The notes: generated from the letters alone by a model not told the origin. A stretch of 64,000 nucleotides of DNA from Devosia sp. (GCF_017307495.1 NZ_JAFKHE010000025.1:51788-115787); one strand, 5' to 3'. Positions 50,299 to 60,568 are shown, counted from the stretch's first letter. A program made the numbers and translations.

Positions 50299-50919
50299 AT
50301 GACGTTTGCAGTGATCAAGACCGGCGGCAAGCAATACAAGGTTGCCGCCAATGACGTGGTGAAGATCGAAAAGATCGCGGGCGAGCCCGGCGATGTCGTG
50401 ACGTTCGACCAGGTTCTGCTGGTCGGCGAAGGCGACAACGTCACCGTCGGCGCGCCGCTGGTTTCGGGTGCCCTCGTGGCCGGCCAGTTCATCGCCACCG
50501 AGAAAGAGCGCACCGTCATTATCCTGAAGAAGGAGCGCCGCCAGCACTACGATCGCCGCAACGGCCATCGCCAGCGCCTGTCGACCGTCCGCATCACCGA
50601 GATCCTGACCGGCGGCGCCAAGCCGACCACCAAGGTCGACGAGATCGCCAAGGCCCGCCACGAGAAGCGCATCGCCGCTCTCGCCGCGACCACCGCTTCG
50701 GTCACCGAGGCCCCGAAAGCCGCAGCCAAGCCCGCTGCCAGGAAGGCCGCTCCGAAGGCAACTGCTGAAGCCCCGGCCGCCGAGGCCAAGGCTCCGGCCA
50801 AGAGGGCAGCCGCGAAGAAGGCCGCTGCCGAGACCACCGAGGCGGCCGACAAGCCCGCAAAGAAGCCGGCGGCCAAGAAGGCCGCGACCAAGGGCGCTTC
50901 GGCGGCCGACAAGGAATAA
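50299..50919 (+). CDS. rplU: 50S ribosomal protein bL21 with long basic tail
   Basis: A 206-residue bL21. The first about 103 residues are the standard protein ([20 protein letters not shown], then [20 protein letters not shown]). The remaining about 100 are an Ala/Lys/Pro-rich tail ([20 protein letters not shown] and similar) like histone H1 tails. Tails on bL21 occur in some Rhizobiales, but this one doubles the length. ATG 50299 is the standard start. rpmA follows after 12 bases. Confidence 0.97.
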   Translation: MTFAVIKTGGKQYKVAANDVVKIEKIAGEPGDVVTFDQVLLVGEGDNVTVGAPLVSGALVAGQFIATEKERTVIILKKERRQHYDRRNGHRQRLSTVRITEILTGGAKPTTKVDEIAKARHEKRIAALAATTASVTEAPKAAAKPAARKAAPKATAEAPAAEAKAPAKRAAAKKAAAETTEAADKPAKKPAAKKAATKGASAADKE

Positions 50920-50931
50920 GGAGAGTACCAA

Positions 50932-51201
50932 ATGGCACATAAGAAAGCAGGCGGCTCCTCCCGCAACGGTCGCGATACGGCTGGCCGACGCCTCGGCGTC
51001 AAGAAGTTCGGCGGCGAAGCTGTCGTCGGCGGCAACATCATCATCCGCCAGCGCGGCACCAAGTGGCATCCGGGCACCGGCGTCGGCATGGGCATCGACC
51101 ATACCATCTACGCCCTCATCCCGGGCACCGTGGCGTTCAAGACTCGCGCCAACGCCAAAGTCTACGTGTCGGTCCTCCCGGCAGCCCAAGCAGCAGAATA
51201 A
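50932..51201 (+). CDS. rpmA: 50S ribosomal protein bL27
   Basis: An 89-residue bL27: [40 protein letters not shown], as in all bacteria. The N-terminus lies near the peptidyl-transferase centre. The start follows AAGGAGAG. It forms the usual rplU-rpmA operon and is followed by a strong terminator. Confidence 0.98.
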   Translation: MAHKKAGGSSRNGRDTAGRRLGVKKFGGEAVVGGNIIIRQRGTKWHPGTGVGMGIDHTIYALIPGTVAFKTRANAKVYVSVLPAAQAAE

Positions 51202-51283
51202 TCCGGTGAGGCCTAACGAACCCTGCCGGAGACCAGCTCCCCGGCAAGGCGACTAGGCAGTCGGCCGTGCATGACGAAACGAC

Positions 51284-51319
51284 AGGGGAGCCGGGTATCC
51301 GGTTCCCCTTTGTCTTTTT
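51284..51319 (+). terminator. Rho-independent terminator after rpmA
   Basis: A GC-rich stem (AGGGGAGCCGG pairing with CCGGTTCCCCT, loop GTAT) is followed by TTGTCTTTTT. It ends the rplU-rpmA transcript about 85 bases after rpmA. Confidence 0.85.
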
Positions 51320-51339
51320 CGTCGTGAGGGCGGCTGAAA

Positions 51340-52008
51340 ATGAGACTGTACCTGAGCTCCAACGGAATCGGCGATCGCGCCGGTTCGCTCCTGGCTTTTC
51401 TGGGAGGCGGCAAGCGCGCCGTGGTCATCGAGAACGCGCAGGACCACATCTCCACGGCGGCCCGCGAACTGTTTCGCCGGGAGGGCTGCGACCCCGTTGC
51501 CGAATTGGCCTCGCTCGGCATCGCCGGCACCCCCCTCGACCTGCGCGATCATTTCGGCGATCCGGCAGGCCTGCGCGCCCAGCTGAACCAGTTCGACCTC
51601 GCCTGGGTGACGGGCGGCAATGCCTTCGTGCTGCGCCGCGCCATGAAGCAGTCGGGATTCGATGACGTGATCGCCGGCATGCTCGACAACGACGAAATCG
51701 CCTATGGCGGCTTCTCGGCCGGCGCGGTGGTCGCCGGGCCCAACCTCGAGGGCATCCACCTGATGGATGATCCCGACGAAGTCCCGCCCGGCTACGACCG
51801 GGAGGTCGCCTGGGACGGGCTCGGTCTCATCGATCACGCCATCGTGCCGCACTATCGCTCCCCCCATCCCGAAAGCGCCGCCGCCGAACGGGCAGTGCGG
51901 CACCTGTGTGCCCGCGGCCTGCGCTACCGCGCCCTGCGCGACGGCGAGGTCGTCGTCTGGACCGAGACCCGGCGCGTTTCGGTTGTCCCTCAGTTGAGGA
52001 TCGCGTGA
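51340..52008 (+). CDS. Peptidase E-like (S51) / type 1 glutamine amidotransferase-like protein
   Basis: A 222-residue protein of the S51 dipeptidase E family. It starts MRLYLSSNGIGDRAG, has the oxyanion region AWVTGGNAFVLRRAM, the nucleophile elbow AYGGFSAGAVVAG (Ser) and a later His in DHAIVPHYRSPHPE. E. coli PepE cuts Asp-Xaa dipeptides. It is coupled to the following acetyltransferase (TGATG). Confidence 0.88.
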   Translation: MRLYLSSNGIGDRAGSLLAFLGGGKRAVVIENAQDHISTAARELFRREGCDPVAELASLGIAGTPLDLRDHFGDPAGLRAQLNQFDLAWVTGGNAFVLRRAMKQSGFDDVIAGMLDNDEIAYGGFSAGAVVAGPNLEGIHLMDDPDEVPPGYDREVAWDGLGLIDHAIVPHYRSPHPESAAAERAVRHLCARGLRYRALRDGEVVVWTETRRVSVVPQLRIA

Positions 52009-52652
52009 TGAAACAGCGCACGGACGACGACGATTTCGTGCCCCGGCGGCGGTCCCACCTGATCGGTCCGGCGGCCCAGGCAAGGGCGCTCACCGCCGCG
52101 ACGGCGAGGCTCGCGGCCCGCCGCCAGCGCGATGCCCTGCCGCATCGCATCGAGACGCCCCGCCTGGTGTTGCGCGCCCCCATCCGCGGCGACGTGCCCG
52201 ACATCGTGACCCTGGCCGACAACCGCAGGATCCACGAAGTCCTGGCCCGCCTGCCGCATCCCTATACGCGCGCCGACGGCATCGCCTTCGTCGAGATCTT
52301 TGCCCAGCGTCCCGACGAGCGGCCCTATGCCGTCACGCTCGACGATCGCTTCATCGGCGTGGTCGGCTTCACCTATCACGAGGGCGAGCCGCCCGAGCTC
52401 GGCTACTGGCTGGGTGAGCCGCACTGGGGCAGGGGAATCATGAGCGAGGCGGTGAAGGCCCTGCTCGAGGCAGCCTTCGCCACCCACCTCTACCCGCGCA
52501 TCAAGGCGCGGGCCTTGGCGAGCAATTCGGGCTCGCTCAATGTGCTCGAGAAGGCCGGCTTCGTGCGCCTGCGCGAAGATATCGAGACGCTCGGGACCGG
52601 GGCCGGCAAGCCCACGGTCTACCTGATGCTGGAGCAGCCGAAATGGACGTGA
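52008..52652 (+). CDS. GNAT N-acetyltransferase (RimJ-like)
   Basis: A 214-residue acetyltransferase. A 40-residue polar N-terminus precedes the GNAT fold: TPRLVLRAPIRGDVPDIVTL, ELGYWLGEPHWGRGIMSEAV (acetyl-CoA loop) and ASNSGSLNVLEKAGF. Such enzymes act on ribosomal protein or small amine N-termini. ATG 52008 overlaps the peptidase stop. Confidence 0.9.
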   Translation: MKQRTDDDDFVPRRRSHLIGPAAQARALTAATARLAARRQRDALPHRIETPRLVLRAPIRGDVPDIVTLADNRRIHEVLARLPHPYTRADGIAFVEIFAQRPDERPYAVTLDDRFIGVVGFTYHEGEPPELGYWLGEPHWGRGIMSEAVKALLEAAFATHLYPRIKARALASNSGSLNVLEKAGFVRLREDIETLGTGAGKPTVYLMLEQPKWT

Positions 52653-52687
52653 GCATGCACCTGGCGAGCACCGGCGCACAAACATAC

Positions 52688-52808
52688 CCCCACCCCTGTC
52701 CCCTCCCCGCACGGGGGAGTGAGACGCCAGCACTACTGCCAGTGCGATACGAAGACCTGGGAGCGCCGGTCACCTCCCCCCTTGCGGGGGAGGGACAGGG
52801 TGGGGGGA
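52688..52808. repeat. Intergenic palindromic repeat, copy 1
   Basis: An imperfect inverted repeat with outer arms CCCCCACCCCTGTCCC and GGGACAGGGTGGGGG and inner hairpins around CCGCACGG and CCCTTGCGGG. It fills the space between two acetyltransferase genes. It is related to copies at 54472, 57052, 58894 and 61915. Confidence 0.8.
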
Positions 52809-52848
52809 ATTCTTTCCTCACCAGCATCTCCAACAGCGGAGCCTGTTG

Positions 52849-53406
52849 ATGGACGTGACCCTGCGCACCCCGCGCCTGACCCTGCGGCAGCCGGTGCTCG
52901 ACGACGCCGGCCGCATTGCGCGCTTCCTCGACAACTTCGCCGTGGCCGGGAACCTCAGCCGCGTGCCCTACCCCTACCGGCTCGCCGACGCCCGGGCCTG
53001 GCTCCGGTCCTGGCGAGCCGACACGCCGGCCGGCGAAACCGGCTTCGTCATCGATCTCGATGGCGAGGGGTTGATCGGCAATGTCGGCTTCCACCGCGAT
53101 GTCGAGGGCACGGTGATCGGCTACTGGCTGGCCCAGCCGTTCTGGAACCGCGGCCTGATGAGCGAGGCGGTCCGCGCCTGTGTCGACTGGTACTTCGAGA
53201 CCACGGCTGCGATGACACTGGCTTCGGGCGTCTTCCACTTCAACAAGGCCTCGCTCGCCATCCAGAAGAAGGTGGGTTTTGTCGAGATCGGCACCTCCAC
53301 GCGGCTTTGCCTTGCGCGCGGTGAGGAGGTGCGCCATATCGACACCGAACTGACACGCAGCGCCTGGATGGCCCATCGGCAGCGCGGGCAAGGAAGCAGC
53401 ACATGA
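52849..53406 (+). CDS. GNAT N-acetyltransferase
   Basis: A 185-residue acetyltransferase of the RimJ/RimL type: [40 protein letters not shown] and [16 protein letters not shown]. It is about as similar to the preceding acetyltransferase as to other family members. ATG 52849 follows GGAG. Its stop overlaps the obgE start (ATGA), the usual position of such a gene before obgE in Rhizobiales. Confidence 0.9.
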   Translation: MDVTLRTPRLTLRQPVLDDAGRIARFLDNFAVAGNLSRVPYPYRLADARAWLRSWRADTPAGETGFVIDLDGEGLIGNVGFHRDVEGTVIGYWLAQPFWNRGLMSEAVRACVDWYFETTAAMTLASGVFHFNKASLAIQKKVGFVEIGTSTRLCLARGEEVRHIDTELTRSAWMAHRQRGQGSST

Positions 53407-54446
53407 AGTTTCTCGACCAGGCAAAGGTATTCGTGCGCTCCGGCAATGGCGGTGCCGGCGCGGTCTCGTTCCTGCGCGAGAAATTCGTCGAGTTCGGCGG
53501 CCCCAATGGCGGCAATGGCGGGCGCGGCGGCGATGTCATCATCCGCTGCGTCGATGGCCTCAACACGCTGATCGACTATCGCTACCAGCAGCACTTCAAG
53601 GCCGCCACGGGCACGCACGGCATGGGCAAGGACCGCCACGGCGCCAAGGGCGACGACGTGATCCTCAAGGTCCCGGTCGGCACGCAGGTGTTCGAGGAGG
53701 ACGGCGAGACGCTGATCGCCGACTTCACCGAGGTCGGCCAGGAAATGGTGCTGCTTGAAGGCGGCAATGGCGGCTTCGGCAACGCGCATTTCAAGACCAG
53801 CGCCAACCAGGCGCCGCGCCGCGCCAATCCGGGCCAGATCGGCACCGAGAAATGGATCTGGCTGCGGCTGAAGCTCATCGCCGATGCCGGCCTGGTCGGC
53901 CTGCCGAACGCCGGCAAGTCGACCTTCCTCGCCGCCGTCTCGGCTGCCAAGCCGAAGATCGCCGACTATCCCTTCACCACGCTCCACCCCAACCTCGGCG
54001 TCGTCTCGATCGGCGAGCGCGACTTCGTGCTGGCCGACATCCCCGGCCTGATCGAAGGCGCGCATGAGGGCCAGGGGCTGGGCGACCGCTTCCTCGGCCA
54101 TGTCGAGCGCTGCGCCATCCTCGTTCACCTGATCGACGGCACGCAGGAGGACGTGAAGGCCGCCTACAAGACCATCCGCGGCGAACTCGAGGCCTATTCG
54201 CCCGAACTCGTCGAAAAGCCCGAGATCGTCGTGCTCAACAAGATCGACTCGATCGAGGCCGATGCCGTGAAGGAGAAGGTGAAGGTGCTCAAGCGCGCCA
54301 GCAAGGCCGAGGTCTTCACCTGCTCGGGCGTCACCGGCGAGGGCGTCGACAAGGTGCTCTACCGTATCGTCGCGCAGATCGATGCGGACAAGGCCGAGGC
54401 CGCCGAACGCGAGCGCCGCAAGTCCGAGCCCACCTGGGTGCCCTGA
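53403..54446 (+). CDS. obgE: GTPase ObgE/CgtA
   Basis: A 347-residue Obg GTPase. The glycine-rich Obg fold is at 1-158 ([18 protein letters not shown]). The G domain has G1 [10 protein letters not shown]3 DIPGLIEG and G4 NKID. It takes part in late 50S ribosome assembly and stress control. It is coupled to the acetyltransferase gene and lies upstream of proB, as usual in this order. Confidence 0.97.
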   Translation: MKFLDQAKVFVRSGNGGAGAVSFLREKFVEFGGPNGGNGGRGGDVIIRCVDGLNTLIDYRYQQHFKAATGTHGMGKDRHGAKGDDVILKVPVGTQVFEEDGETLIADFTEVGQEMVLLEGGNGGFGNAHFKTSANQAPRRANPGQIGTEKWIWLRLKLIADAGLVGLPNAGKSTFLAAVSAAKPKIADYPFTTLHPNLGVVSIGERDFVLADIPGLIEGAHEGQGLGDRFLGHVERCAILVHLIDGTQEDVKAAYKTIRGELEAYSPELVEKPEIVVLNKIDSIEADAVKEKVKVLKRASKAEVFTCSGVTGEGVDKVLYRIVAQIDADKAEAAERERRKSEPTWVP

Positions 54447-54471
54447 TGTCGATGATCCCGAGCGTTTGGCT

Positions 54472-54577
54472 ACCCCTCACCCTGACCCTCTCCCCAGTGG
54501 GGAGAGGGGACGCGTTCCGCACCGGCGGCAAACCCATCGCCCCCTCGCCCCTCCGGGGAGAGGGCTGGGGTGAGGGG
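54472..54577. repeat. Intergenic palindromic repeat, copy 2
   Basis: Arms CCCCTCACCCTGACCCTCTC and GAGAGGGCTGGGGTGAGGGG enclose inner hairpin CTCCCCAGTGGGGAG, between obgE and proB. It is most like copy 3 at 57052. Confidence 0.8.
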
Positions 54578-54600
54578 CGCCCCACGACGGGTCTCGCGTC

Positions 54601-55737
54601 ATGAGCAACGCGCTGGCGCCCTATCGGCGCCTCACCATCAAGATCGGCTCCGCCCTCCTCGTCGACGGCAAGACCGGCAAGCTACGCACCGAATGGCTCG
54701 CCGCGCTCGCCGAGGACCTTGCGGCGCTGAAGGCGCAGGGCATCTCGCTGGTCATCGTCTCATCGGGCGCCATCGCGCTGGGCCGGCGCCTCCTCAACCT
54801 CGACGCCAAGTCGCTGCCGCTCGACCAGAGCCAGGCCGCGGCCAGCGCCGGGCAGATCGCGCTGAGCCAGGCCTGGGCGGAGGCGCTCGGCCGGCACGGC
54901 ATCGTCACCGGCCAGATCCTGCTGACGCCAAACATCACCGAGGAACGCCGCTACTTCCTCAACGCCCGCACCACCATCTCGACCCTGCTCGGGCTCGGCG
55001 CCGTGCCGATCATCAACGAGAACGACAGCGTCGCCACCGCCGAAATCCGCTATGGCGACAACGACCGGTTGAGTGCCCGCGTCGCCACCATGATCGAGGC
55101 CGACTGCCTGATCCTGCTCTCCGACGTCGACGGCCTCTACACCGCGCCGCCCGCCAAGGACCCGAATGCCACCCACCTGCCCTTCGTTGCCGCCATCACG
55201 CCCGAGATCGACGCCATGGCCGGCGGCGCAGCGAGCCACCTGAGCCGCGGCGGCATGACCACCAAGGTTGAGGCCGGCAAGATCGCGACGCAGGCCGGCA
55301 CGGCGATGATCATCGCCAAGGGCACCGAGACGCATCCCCTGCGCGCCCTCAGCGAAGGCGTGCGGCACACGCTCTTCGCCCCGGTCGAGACCAAGGCCCA
55401 CGCGCGAAAACGCTGGATCATGGGGCATCTCGAACTGGTCGGCTCGATCCATGTCGATGCCGGCGCCGCCCGCGCCCTGCTCGATGGCAGGAGCCTGCTG
55501 CCGATCGGCGTCACCCGCGTCACCGGCGATTTCGACCGCGGCGACGCCGTCGCCATCTTCGATCCCGACGGCCGCGAGATCGCGCGCGGCCTCGCCACGC
55601 TGGGCCGCGAGGAGGCCGACAGCGTCAAGGGCAAGAACTCGCGCGCCGTGTCCGACCTGCTCGGCATTGGCACGCGCTCCGAACTGGTCCACCGTGACAA
55701 CATGGTGGTGCTGATGGGCCTGGAGGCCAAAGTCTGA
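54601..55737 (+). CDS. proB: Glutamate 5-kinase
   Basis: A 378-residue enzyme that phosphorylates glutamate in the first step of proline synthesis. The amino-acid-kinase domain shows [28 protein letters not shown] and [24 protein letters not shown] domain is at about 285-365. The stop overlaps the proA start (TGATG). Confidence 0.97.
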   Translation: MSNALAPYRRLTIKIGSALLVDGKTGKLRTEWLAALAEDLAALKAQGISLVIVSSGAIALGRRLLNLDAKSLPLDQSQAAASAGQIALSQAWAEALGRHGIVTGQILLTPNITEERRYFLNARTTISTLLGLGAVPIINENDSVATAEIRYGDNDRLSARVATMIEADCLILLSDVDGLYTAPPAKDPNATHLPFVAAITPEIDAMAGGAASHLSRGGMTTKVEAGKIATQAGTAMIIAKGTETHPLRALSEGVRHTLFAPVETKAHARKRWIMGHLELVGSIHVDAGAARALLDGRSLLPIGVTRVTGDFDRGDAVAIFDPDGREIARGLATLGREEADSVKGKNSRAVSDLLGIGTRSELVHRDNMVVLMGLEAKV

Positions 55738-57032
55738 TGGCAATCATTCAAGCAGTCTTCGGCGAACAGGGCCAAAGCCTCGAAGCCACCATGCTCGAAC
55801 TGGGCCGCCGCGCCCGCGCCGCCGCGGCCGTTCTCGCCTTCGCCGATCCGGCTGCCAAGGTCCGGGCGCTGCACGCTGCCGCCGATGCGCTCGACAGCCG
55901 CCGAGACGACATCATGAGCGCCAACGCGCTCGACATGCGCGCCGCCGAGGGCAAGGGGATTTCCAAGGCCTTCCTCGATCGCCTTGAGCTCAACGACAAG
56001 CGTATCGATGGCATGATCGAGGGCCTGCGCACCATCGCCGACCTGCCCGATCCGGTCGGCCGCGTGCTGGCCGAGTGGACGCGGCCCAACGGCATGAGCA
56101 TCCGACGCGTTTCGACCCCGCTCGGCGTCATCGGCGTCATCTTCGAGAGCCGCCCCAACGTCACCGCCGACGCCGGCGCGCTGACGCTGAAGGCCGGCAA
56201 TGCCGTGATCCTGCGCGGCGGCTCGGACAGCGTGAACTCCACCCGCGTCATCTACCATTGCCTCGTCGAGGGCCTCATCGCCGCCGGCCTGCCCGCCGAT
56301 GCCATCCAGATCGTCCCCACCACGGATCGCGAGGCGGTCGGCCTGATGCTGCGCGGCCTCGGCGGCGCCATCGACGTCATCGTCCCGCGCGGCGGCAAGA
56401 CCCTGGTCGCCCGCGTCCAGGACGAAGCACGCGTGCCGGTCTTCGCCCACCTCGAGGGCATCTGCCACACCTATATCGACAAGTCGGCCGAGCTCGACAT
56501 GGCGGTGGCCGTCACCGTCAACGCCAAGATGCGCCGCACCGGCATCTGCGGCGCCACCGAGACTCTGCTGGTGCACGAGGATGTCGTCGGCACGCACCTG
56601 AAGCCCGTCATCGACGCGCTGATCGCGAAGGGCTGCGAGATCCGTGGCGATGCCACCGTCACGTCGCTGATCCCCGAAGCCATTCCCGCCACCGAGCAGG
56701 ACTGGCACACCGAATACGAGGACGCGATCCTGTCGGTGAAGATCGTCGCCGATGTCGGGGCGGCGATCGCCCACGTCAACAAGTACTCCTCGCACCATAC
56801 CGAGGCGATCCTCACCGAGGATACGGCCTCGGTCGCCCGCTGGTTCAACGAGATCGACTCGGCGATCCTGCTGCACAACGCCTCGACCCAGTTCGCCGAC
56901 GGCGGCGAGTTCGGCTTCGGCGGCGAGATCGGCATCGCGACGGGCAAGTTCCACGCCCGTGGCCCGGTCGGCGTCCAGCAACTGACGAGCTTCAAGTATC
57001 TCGTCGAAGGCACCGGGCAGACGCGGCCTTGA
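55737..57032 (+). CDS. proA: Glutamate-5-semialdehyde dehydrogenase
   Basis: A 431-residue enzyme reducing glutamyl-5-phosphate, second in the proline pathway. It has [20 protein letters not shown], the active-site region [14 protein letters not shown] (Cys) and the conserved [20 protein letters not shown]. It is coupled to proB, which fits channelling of the unstable intermediate. Confidence 0.97.
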   Translation: MAIIQAVFGEQGQSLEATMLELGRRARAAAAVLAFADPAAKVRALHAAADALDSRRDDIMSANALDMRAAEGKGISKAFLDRLELNDKRIDGMIEGLRTIADLPDPVGRVLAEWTRPNGMSIRRVSTPLGVIGVIFESRPNVTADAGALTLKAGNAVILRGGSDSVNSTRVIYHCLVEGLIAAGLPADAIQIVPTTDREAVGLMLRGLGGAIDVIVPRGGKTLVARVQDEARVPVFAHLEGICHTYIDKSAELDMAVAVTVNAKMRRTGICGATETLLVHEDVVGTHLKPVIDALIAKGCEIRGDATVTSLIPEAIPATEQDWHTEYEDAILSVKIVADVGAAIAHVNKYSSHHTEAILTEDTASVARWFNEIDSAILLHNASTQFADGGEFGFGGEIGIATGKFHARGPVGVQQLTSFKYLVEGTGQTRP

Positions 57033-57051
57033 ACCCAGCGCGCTTGGCCAG

Positions 57052-57158
57052 TCCCCTCACCCTAGCCCTCTCCCCAGAGGGGCGAGGGGACGATGGGTTC
57101 ACCGCCCGTGCCACAACGCCCCCTCGCCCCTCTGGGGAGAGGGCTGGGGTGAGGGGTG
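57052..57158. repeat. Intergenic palindromic repeat, copy 3
   Basis: Arms CCCCTCACCCTAGCCCTCTC and GAGAGGGCTGGGGTGAGGGG with inner hairpin CTCCCCAGAGGGGCGAGGGG, between proA and nadD. It is nearly identical to copy 2 in the arms. Confidence 0.8.
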
Positions 57159-57189
57159 CCCCACGACCTGTGAGGGGTGCCCAGCGTAG

Positions 57190-57813
57190 ATGACCCTCTC
57201 CCCCGACATCACCGCCTTGCCCCCGTTCGGTTCCGGCCTGCGCGTCGGCCTGTTTGGTGGCAGCTTCAACCCGATCCACGAGGGCCATCGCCTTGTCGCC
57301 GAGCAGTGCCTGAAGCGGCTGGCGCTCGATGCGGTCTGGCTGCTGGTCTCGCCCGGCAACCCGCTCAAGGATCACTCCGAACTCGCCCCGCTCGCGGCCC
57401 GCGTCCACGCCGCCCGCACGCTGACTGCCAACCCCCGCATCCACGTCACCGCAGTCGAAGCCGCGCACAGTTTCCGCTACACCATCGATACCCTGGAGTG
57501 GCTGGTTGCGACCTGCCCCGACACGCGCTTCGTCTGGATCATGGGCGCGGACAATCTGGCCCAGTTCGACCGTTGGGAACGCTGGCAGGACATCGCGGCG
57601 CTGATGCCGATCGCCGTCTACGATCGTCCCGGTTCGATCTTCCGCGCCACCGTCAGCAAGGCCGCGACCGCGCTGAAGAAGCACCGCCTGCCCGAAGCCG
57701 AGGCCGAGGCGCTGGCAAACCGCCAGCCGCCGGCCTGGGTATACCTGCACGGCATCACTTCGCCCCAGTCTTCGAGTGCCATCCGCGCCCTCCGCGGGAC
57801 CGAGGCAAATTGA
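57190..57813 (+). CDS. nadD: Nicotinate-nucleotide adenylyltransferase
   Basis: A 207-residue enzyme forming deamido-NAD. It has GLFGGSFNPIHEGHRLVAEQ (nucleotidyl-transfer GSFNPxHxGH motif), WLLVSPGNPLK, and the C-terminal SSSAIRALRG (the ISSTxIR motif). Its place before rsfS and rlmH is standard. Confidence 0.96.
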   Translation: MTLSPDITALPPFGSGLRVGLFGGSFNPIHEGHRLVAEQCLKRLALDAVWLLVSPGNPLKDHSELAPLAARVHAARTLTANPRIHVTAVEAAHSFRYTIDTLEWLVATCPDTRFVWIMGADNLAQFDRWERWQDIAALMPIAVYDRPGSIFRATVSKAATALKKHRLPEAEAEALANRQPPAWVYLHGITSPQSSSAIRALRGTEAN

Positions 57814-57993
57814 GCAGACCGCTTGCCTTGCAGAACGGCAGGCGAAGCGTCATATTGTGCGAGTAGTGGTTATCTGCCACTCAGAATGGGACAGGATTGA
57901 TAGCTACGCATCCGCTAGCCGTTCGACCCACTAACCAAGGACAGCTGAAACACGCATGACCCGTGCTTGTCTTGCATGGGCTGAGGCCAATTG

Positions 57994-58395
57994 ATGGCAT
58001 CGCCCAAGAAGAAGACCGAAACCGCCCGAGCGGCTGACATCGCGCCCGAAGCCGCCGCCGAACCCCACATGATCGACCTGGTGCTGAAGAGCCTTGACGA
58101 TGCCAAGGCCGAGCAGACCGTGGCCATCGACATTGCCGGCAAGTCGTCGCTGACCGACCACATGGTCGTCACGTCCGGCCGGTCGAACCGGCACGTCAGT
58201 GCGGTTGCCGACCAGCTGGTGACGGCGCTGCGCGATGCCGGCTACGGCAAGCCGCGCATCGAGGGCCTGCCGCACGCCGACTGGGTGCTGGTCGATGCCG
58301 GCGACGTCATCGTCCATATCTTCCGGCCCGAAGTGCGCGAGTTCTACAACATCGAGAAGATGTGGGCCGTCGACTTCGCCGCCGACGGCCGCTGA
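57994..58395 (+). CDS. rsfS: Ribosomal silencing factor RsfS
   Basis: A 133-residue protein with the Iojap/RsfS core: LDDAKAEQTVAIDIAGKSSL, DHMVVTSGRSNRHVSAVADQ, DWVLVDAGDVIVHIF. It binds uL14 and blocks subunit joining when nutrients are low. ATG 57994 is preferred over the TTG one codon earlier. Confidence 0.95.
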   Translation: MASPKKKTETARAADIAPEAAAEPHMIDLVLKSLDDAKAEQTVAIDIAGKSSLTDHMVVTSGRSNRHVSAVADQLVTALRDAGYGKPRIEGLPHADWVLVDAGDVIVHIFRPEVREFYNIEKMWAVDFAADGR

Positions 58396-58415
58396 TCGAC
58401 TAGCGGCCGTCCGCC

Positions 58416-58895
58416 TTGCGCATCGCCATTGCCGCCATCGGCCGGATGAAGCAGGGCCCCGAGCGCGAACTGGTCGCGCGCTATCTCGACCGCGCCAAGG
58501 CGGCGGGCAAGCCCCTCGCGCTGACCGGCTTCGACATCCTCGAGTTCGCCGAGTCCCGCGGCGCCAGCGCCGACACGCGCAAGGCCGACGAGGCCGCAAC
58601 GCTGCGCTCCGCCCTGCCCGAAGGCATCCGCATCGCGCTCGACGAGCACGGCAGGACCATGCCGTCCGCCGCCTTCGCCAACCAGCTCGCCCGCTGGCGC
58701 GACGATGGCCGCCCGGCCGTCAGCTTCGTCATCGGCGGGGCCGACGGGCTCGAGCCGGCCTTCGCCAGGAGCGCCGACCTCACGCTCAGCTTCTCCCCCC
58801 TCACCTGGCCCCACCAGCTGGTCCGCATCATGCTGGCCGAGCAGCTCTACCGGGCAACCACGATATTGTCGGGCCACCCGTACCACCGGGAGTGA
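58416..58895 (+). CDS. rlmH: 23S rRNA pseudouridine-1915 N3-methyltransferase RlmH
   Basis: A 159-residue SPOUT methyltransferase. It begins at TTG 58416 (MRIAIAAIGRMKQGPERELV) and has LDEHGRTMPSAAFANQLARW, FVIGGADGL and the C-terminal knot LVRIMLAEQLYRATTILSGH-PYHRE. It modifies the decoding-region helix 69 of 23S rRNA. A TTG start is common for rlmH in this group. Confidence 0.95.
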   Translation: MRIAIAAIGRMKQGPERELVARYLDRAKAAGKPLALTGFDILEFAESRGASADTRKADEAATLRSALPEGIRIALDEHGRTMPSAAFANQLARWRDDGRPAVSFVIGGADGLEPAFARSADLTLSFSPLTWPHQLVRIMLAEQLYRATTILSGHPYHRE

Positions 58896-59056
58896 ACGAC
58901 GGATCTCCCGGTTTTCGCCTCCCTCCCTCACGGGAACGACGGATCTCTCGGATTTCGCCTCCCTCCCCCCTGAGGGGAGGGATCGAGGGAGGGGTGGTGC
59001 GGTGATCCCCGATGGACCCCCACCCCCCGGCCCCTCCCCTCACGGGGGAGGAGAGC
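58894..59056. repeat. Intergenic repeat, copy 4, with tandem duplication
   Basis: A GC-rich palindromic unit (CCTGAGGGGAGGGATCGAGG and related arms, closing CTCCCCTCACGGGGGAG) preceded by a 33-base sequence present twice in tandem with a 41-base period (58894-58926 and 58935-58967, both starting AACGACGGATCTC). It lies between rlmH and the EnvC-like gene. Confidence 0.75.
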
Positions 59057-59148
59057 CAACCCCCGGCCACGCAAAAGACAAACCCGCGAACTATGCGCCT
59101 TCTGCGCTATGGTCGCGTGATCTTGATTCGGCTGGACCGGGAAGCTTG

Positions 59149-60564
59149 ATGCCTCAAAGGGGCTCGTGGAGACGTGCTGTCGGCGCCGGCGCATTGCTGG
59201 CGTTTACTTTCGGCAGCCCCGCCCCCGCCCAGGAGGCACCGCCGGCGGTCGCCCCGCTCGTGGCCCCTGCCGCGGAGCCAGCCGCGGCTCCCGACCTGGG
59301 CTTGAAGCCCTCGATCGATTCCACCGCCCCGGCCGCGTCGGCCGATCCGGAGATGACCGCCCGGCAGCAGGCGCTAAGCGACATCGAAGCCTCGATCTCC
59401 CTGTCGAAGGAGCGCGCCGACGCGCTGAAGAAAGAGATCGCCGACATGCAGGGCGATCGCAACAAGCAGAACGCCGCCCTGATTGCTGCCGCAGAGCGGG
59501 TGAAGCGCGCCGAGACCGACATCGCCGCCCTCGAGGACAAGCTGGGCGACCTGATCGTCCAGGAGCTCGAGGTGCGCGGCCGCCTCGATGGCGCCGACAA
59601 CAACATCTCCAACGTCCTCGCCGCGCTCGAGCGCATCTCGCGCAACCCGCCGCCGGCGCTGATCGTCAACCCGTCCGACGCCCTCGGCTCGGCCCGTTCC
59701 GCCATCCTCATCTCCGCCATCCTGCCTGAGCTGCAGGCCAAGGCCGATGCCGTGATGGCCGACCTGAGGCACCTGGGCGAGATCAAGGCCGAGGCGCTGA
59801 AGCAGCAGGAGCAGCTCGAGGCCAACCTTCAGGTGCTCGAGGAGGAGCAACTGCGCATCACCTCGCTGATCGCGGCGCGCAAGGAGAACGAGAACCGCGC
59901 CACCACCGCGCTTGCCGCCGAGGAAGCCGAGGCGCAGGCGCTGGCCGACAAGGCCACTTCGCTCAAGCAGCTGATCGACGAGTTGCAGAAGCGCGCCGCC
60001 GCGGTCAGCACCGCCGCGCAGGCGACGGCCGCGGCCAATGCCGGCGGCACCGCTCCGACGCTCGACAAGGATACGGTCAAGCTCGCGCTCGCCAACACCA
60101 ACCGCAGCGAGCCTGCCGTGCCCTTCGCCCAGGCCAAGGGCTTCCTCACCATGCCGTCGAGCGGCGTCACCGTCATCGACTATGGCGCCGGCGACGGCTT
60201 CGGCGGCATCTCGCGCGGCCTGTCCATCGTCACGCGCGCCGAAGCCCAGGTGGTCGCCCCGGCCGACGGCTGGGTGCTGTTTGCCGGCAACTACCTCAAT
60301 TACGGCCAAATCGTCATCCTCAATGCCGGACAGGACTACACCCTGCTGCTCGCCGGTCTGGCCAAGGTTGACGTGCAGCTCGGCCAGTTCGTGATGATGG
60401 GAGAACCCGTCGGCACCATGGGATCACAGACAATTGGCCGTACCGTCGCGACCAGCGCTGGTGTCTCCCGCCCGACCCTCTATATTGAAATGCGAAAGAA
60501 CAACGAGCCTGTAGATCCCACCGGCTGGTGGGCGCCGGCCGCCGTTCCAACCCAGAGTGGATGA
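59149..60564 (+). CDS. EnvC-like murein hydrolase activator
   Basis: A 471-residue periplasmic protein. A signal peptide (AVGAGALLAFTFGSPAPAQ) is followed by long coiled coils (about 65-145 and 215-300) and a degenerate M23/LytM domain (FAGNYLNYGQIVILNAGQ, YTLLLAGLAKVDVQLGQFV, PTLYIEMRKNNEPVDPTGWW) lacking the zinc ligands. EnvC-type factors activate amidases at division. ATG 59149 gives the signal peptide. It precedes ctpA by 4 bases, the usual pair. Confidence 0.9.
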   Translation: MPQRGSWRRAVGAGALLAFTFGSPAPAQEAPPAVAPLVAPAAEPAAAPDLGLKPSIDSTAPAASADPEMTARQQALSDIEASISLSKERADALKKEIADMQGDRNKQNAALIAAAERVKRAETDIAALEDKLGDLIVQELEVRGRLDGADNNISNVLAALERISRNPPPALIVNPSDALGSARSAILISAILPELQAKADAVMADLRHLGEIKAEALKQQEQLEANLQVLEEEQLRITSLIAARKENENRATTALAAEEAEAQALADKATSLKQLIDELQKRAAAVSTAAQATAAANAGGTAPTLDKDTVKLALANTNRSEPAVPFAQAKGFLTMPSSGVTVIDYGAGDGFGGISRGLSIVTRAEAQVVAPADGWVLFAGNYLNYGQIVILNAGQDYTLLLAGLAKVDVQLGQFVMMGEPVGTMGSQTIGRTVATSAGVSRPTLYIEMRKNNEPVDPTGWWAPAAVPTQSG

Positions 60565-60568
60565 TTTG

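Noticed and set aside
55137..56981. 614-residue minus-strand frame opposite proB and proA
   Set aside because: Antisense shadow of conserved housekeeping genes; composition is typical of GC-rich third-position bias.
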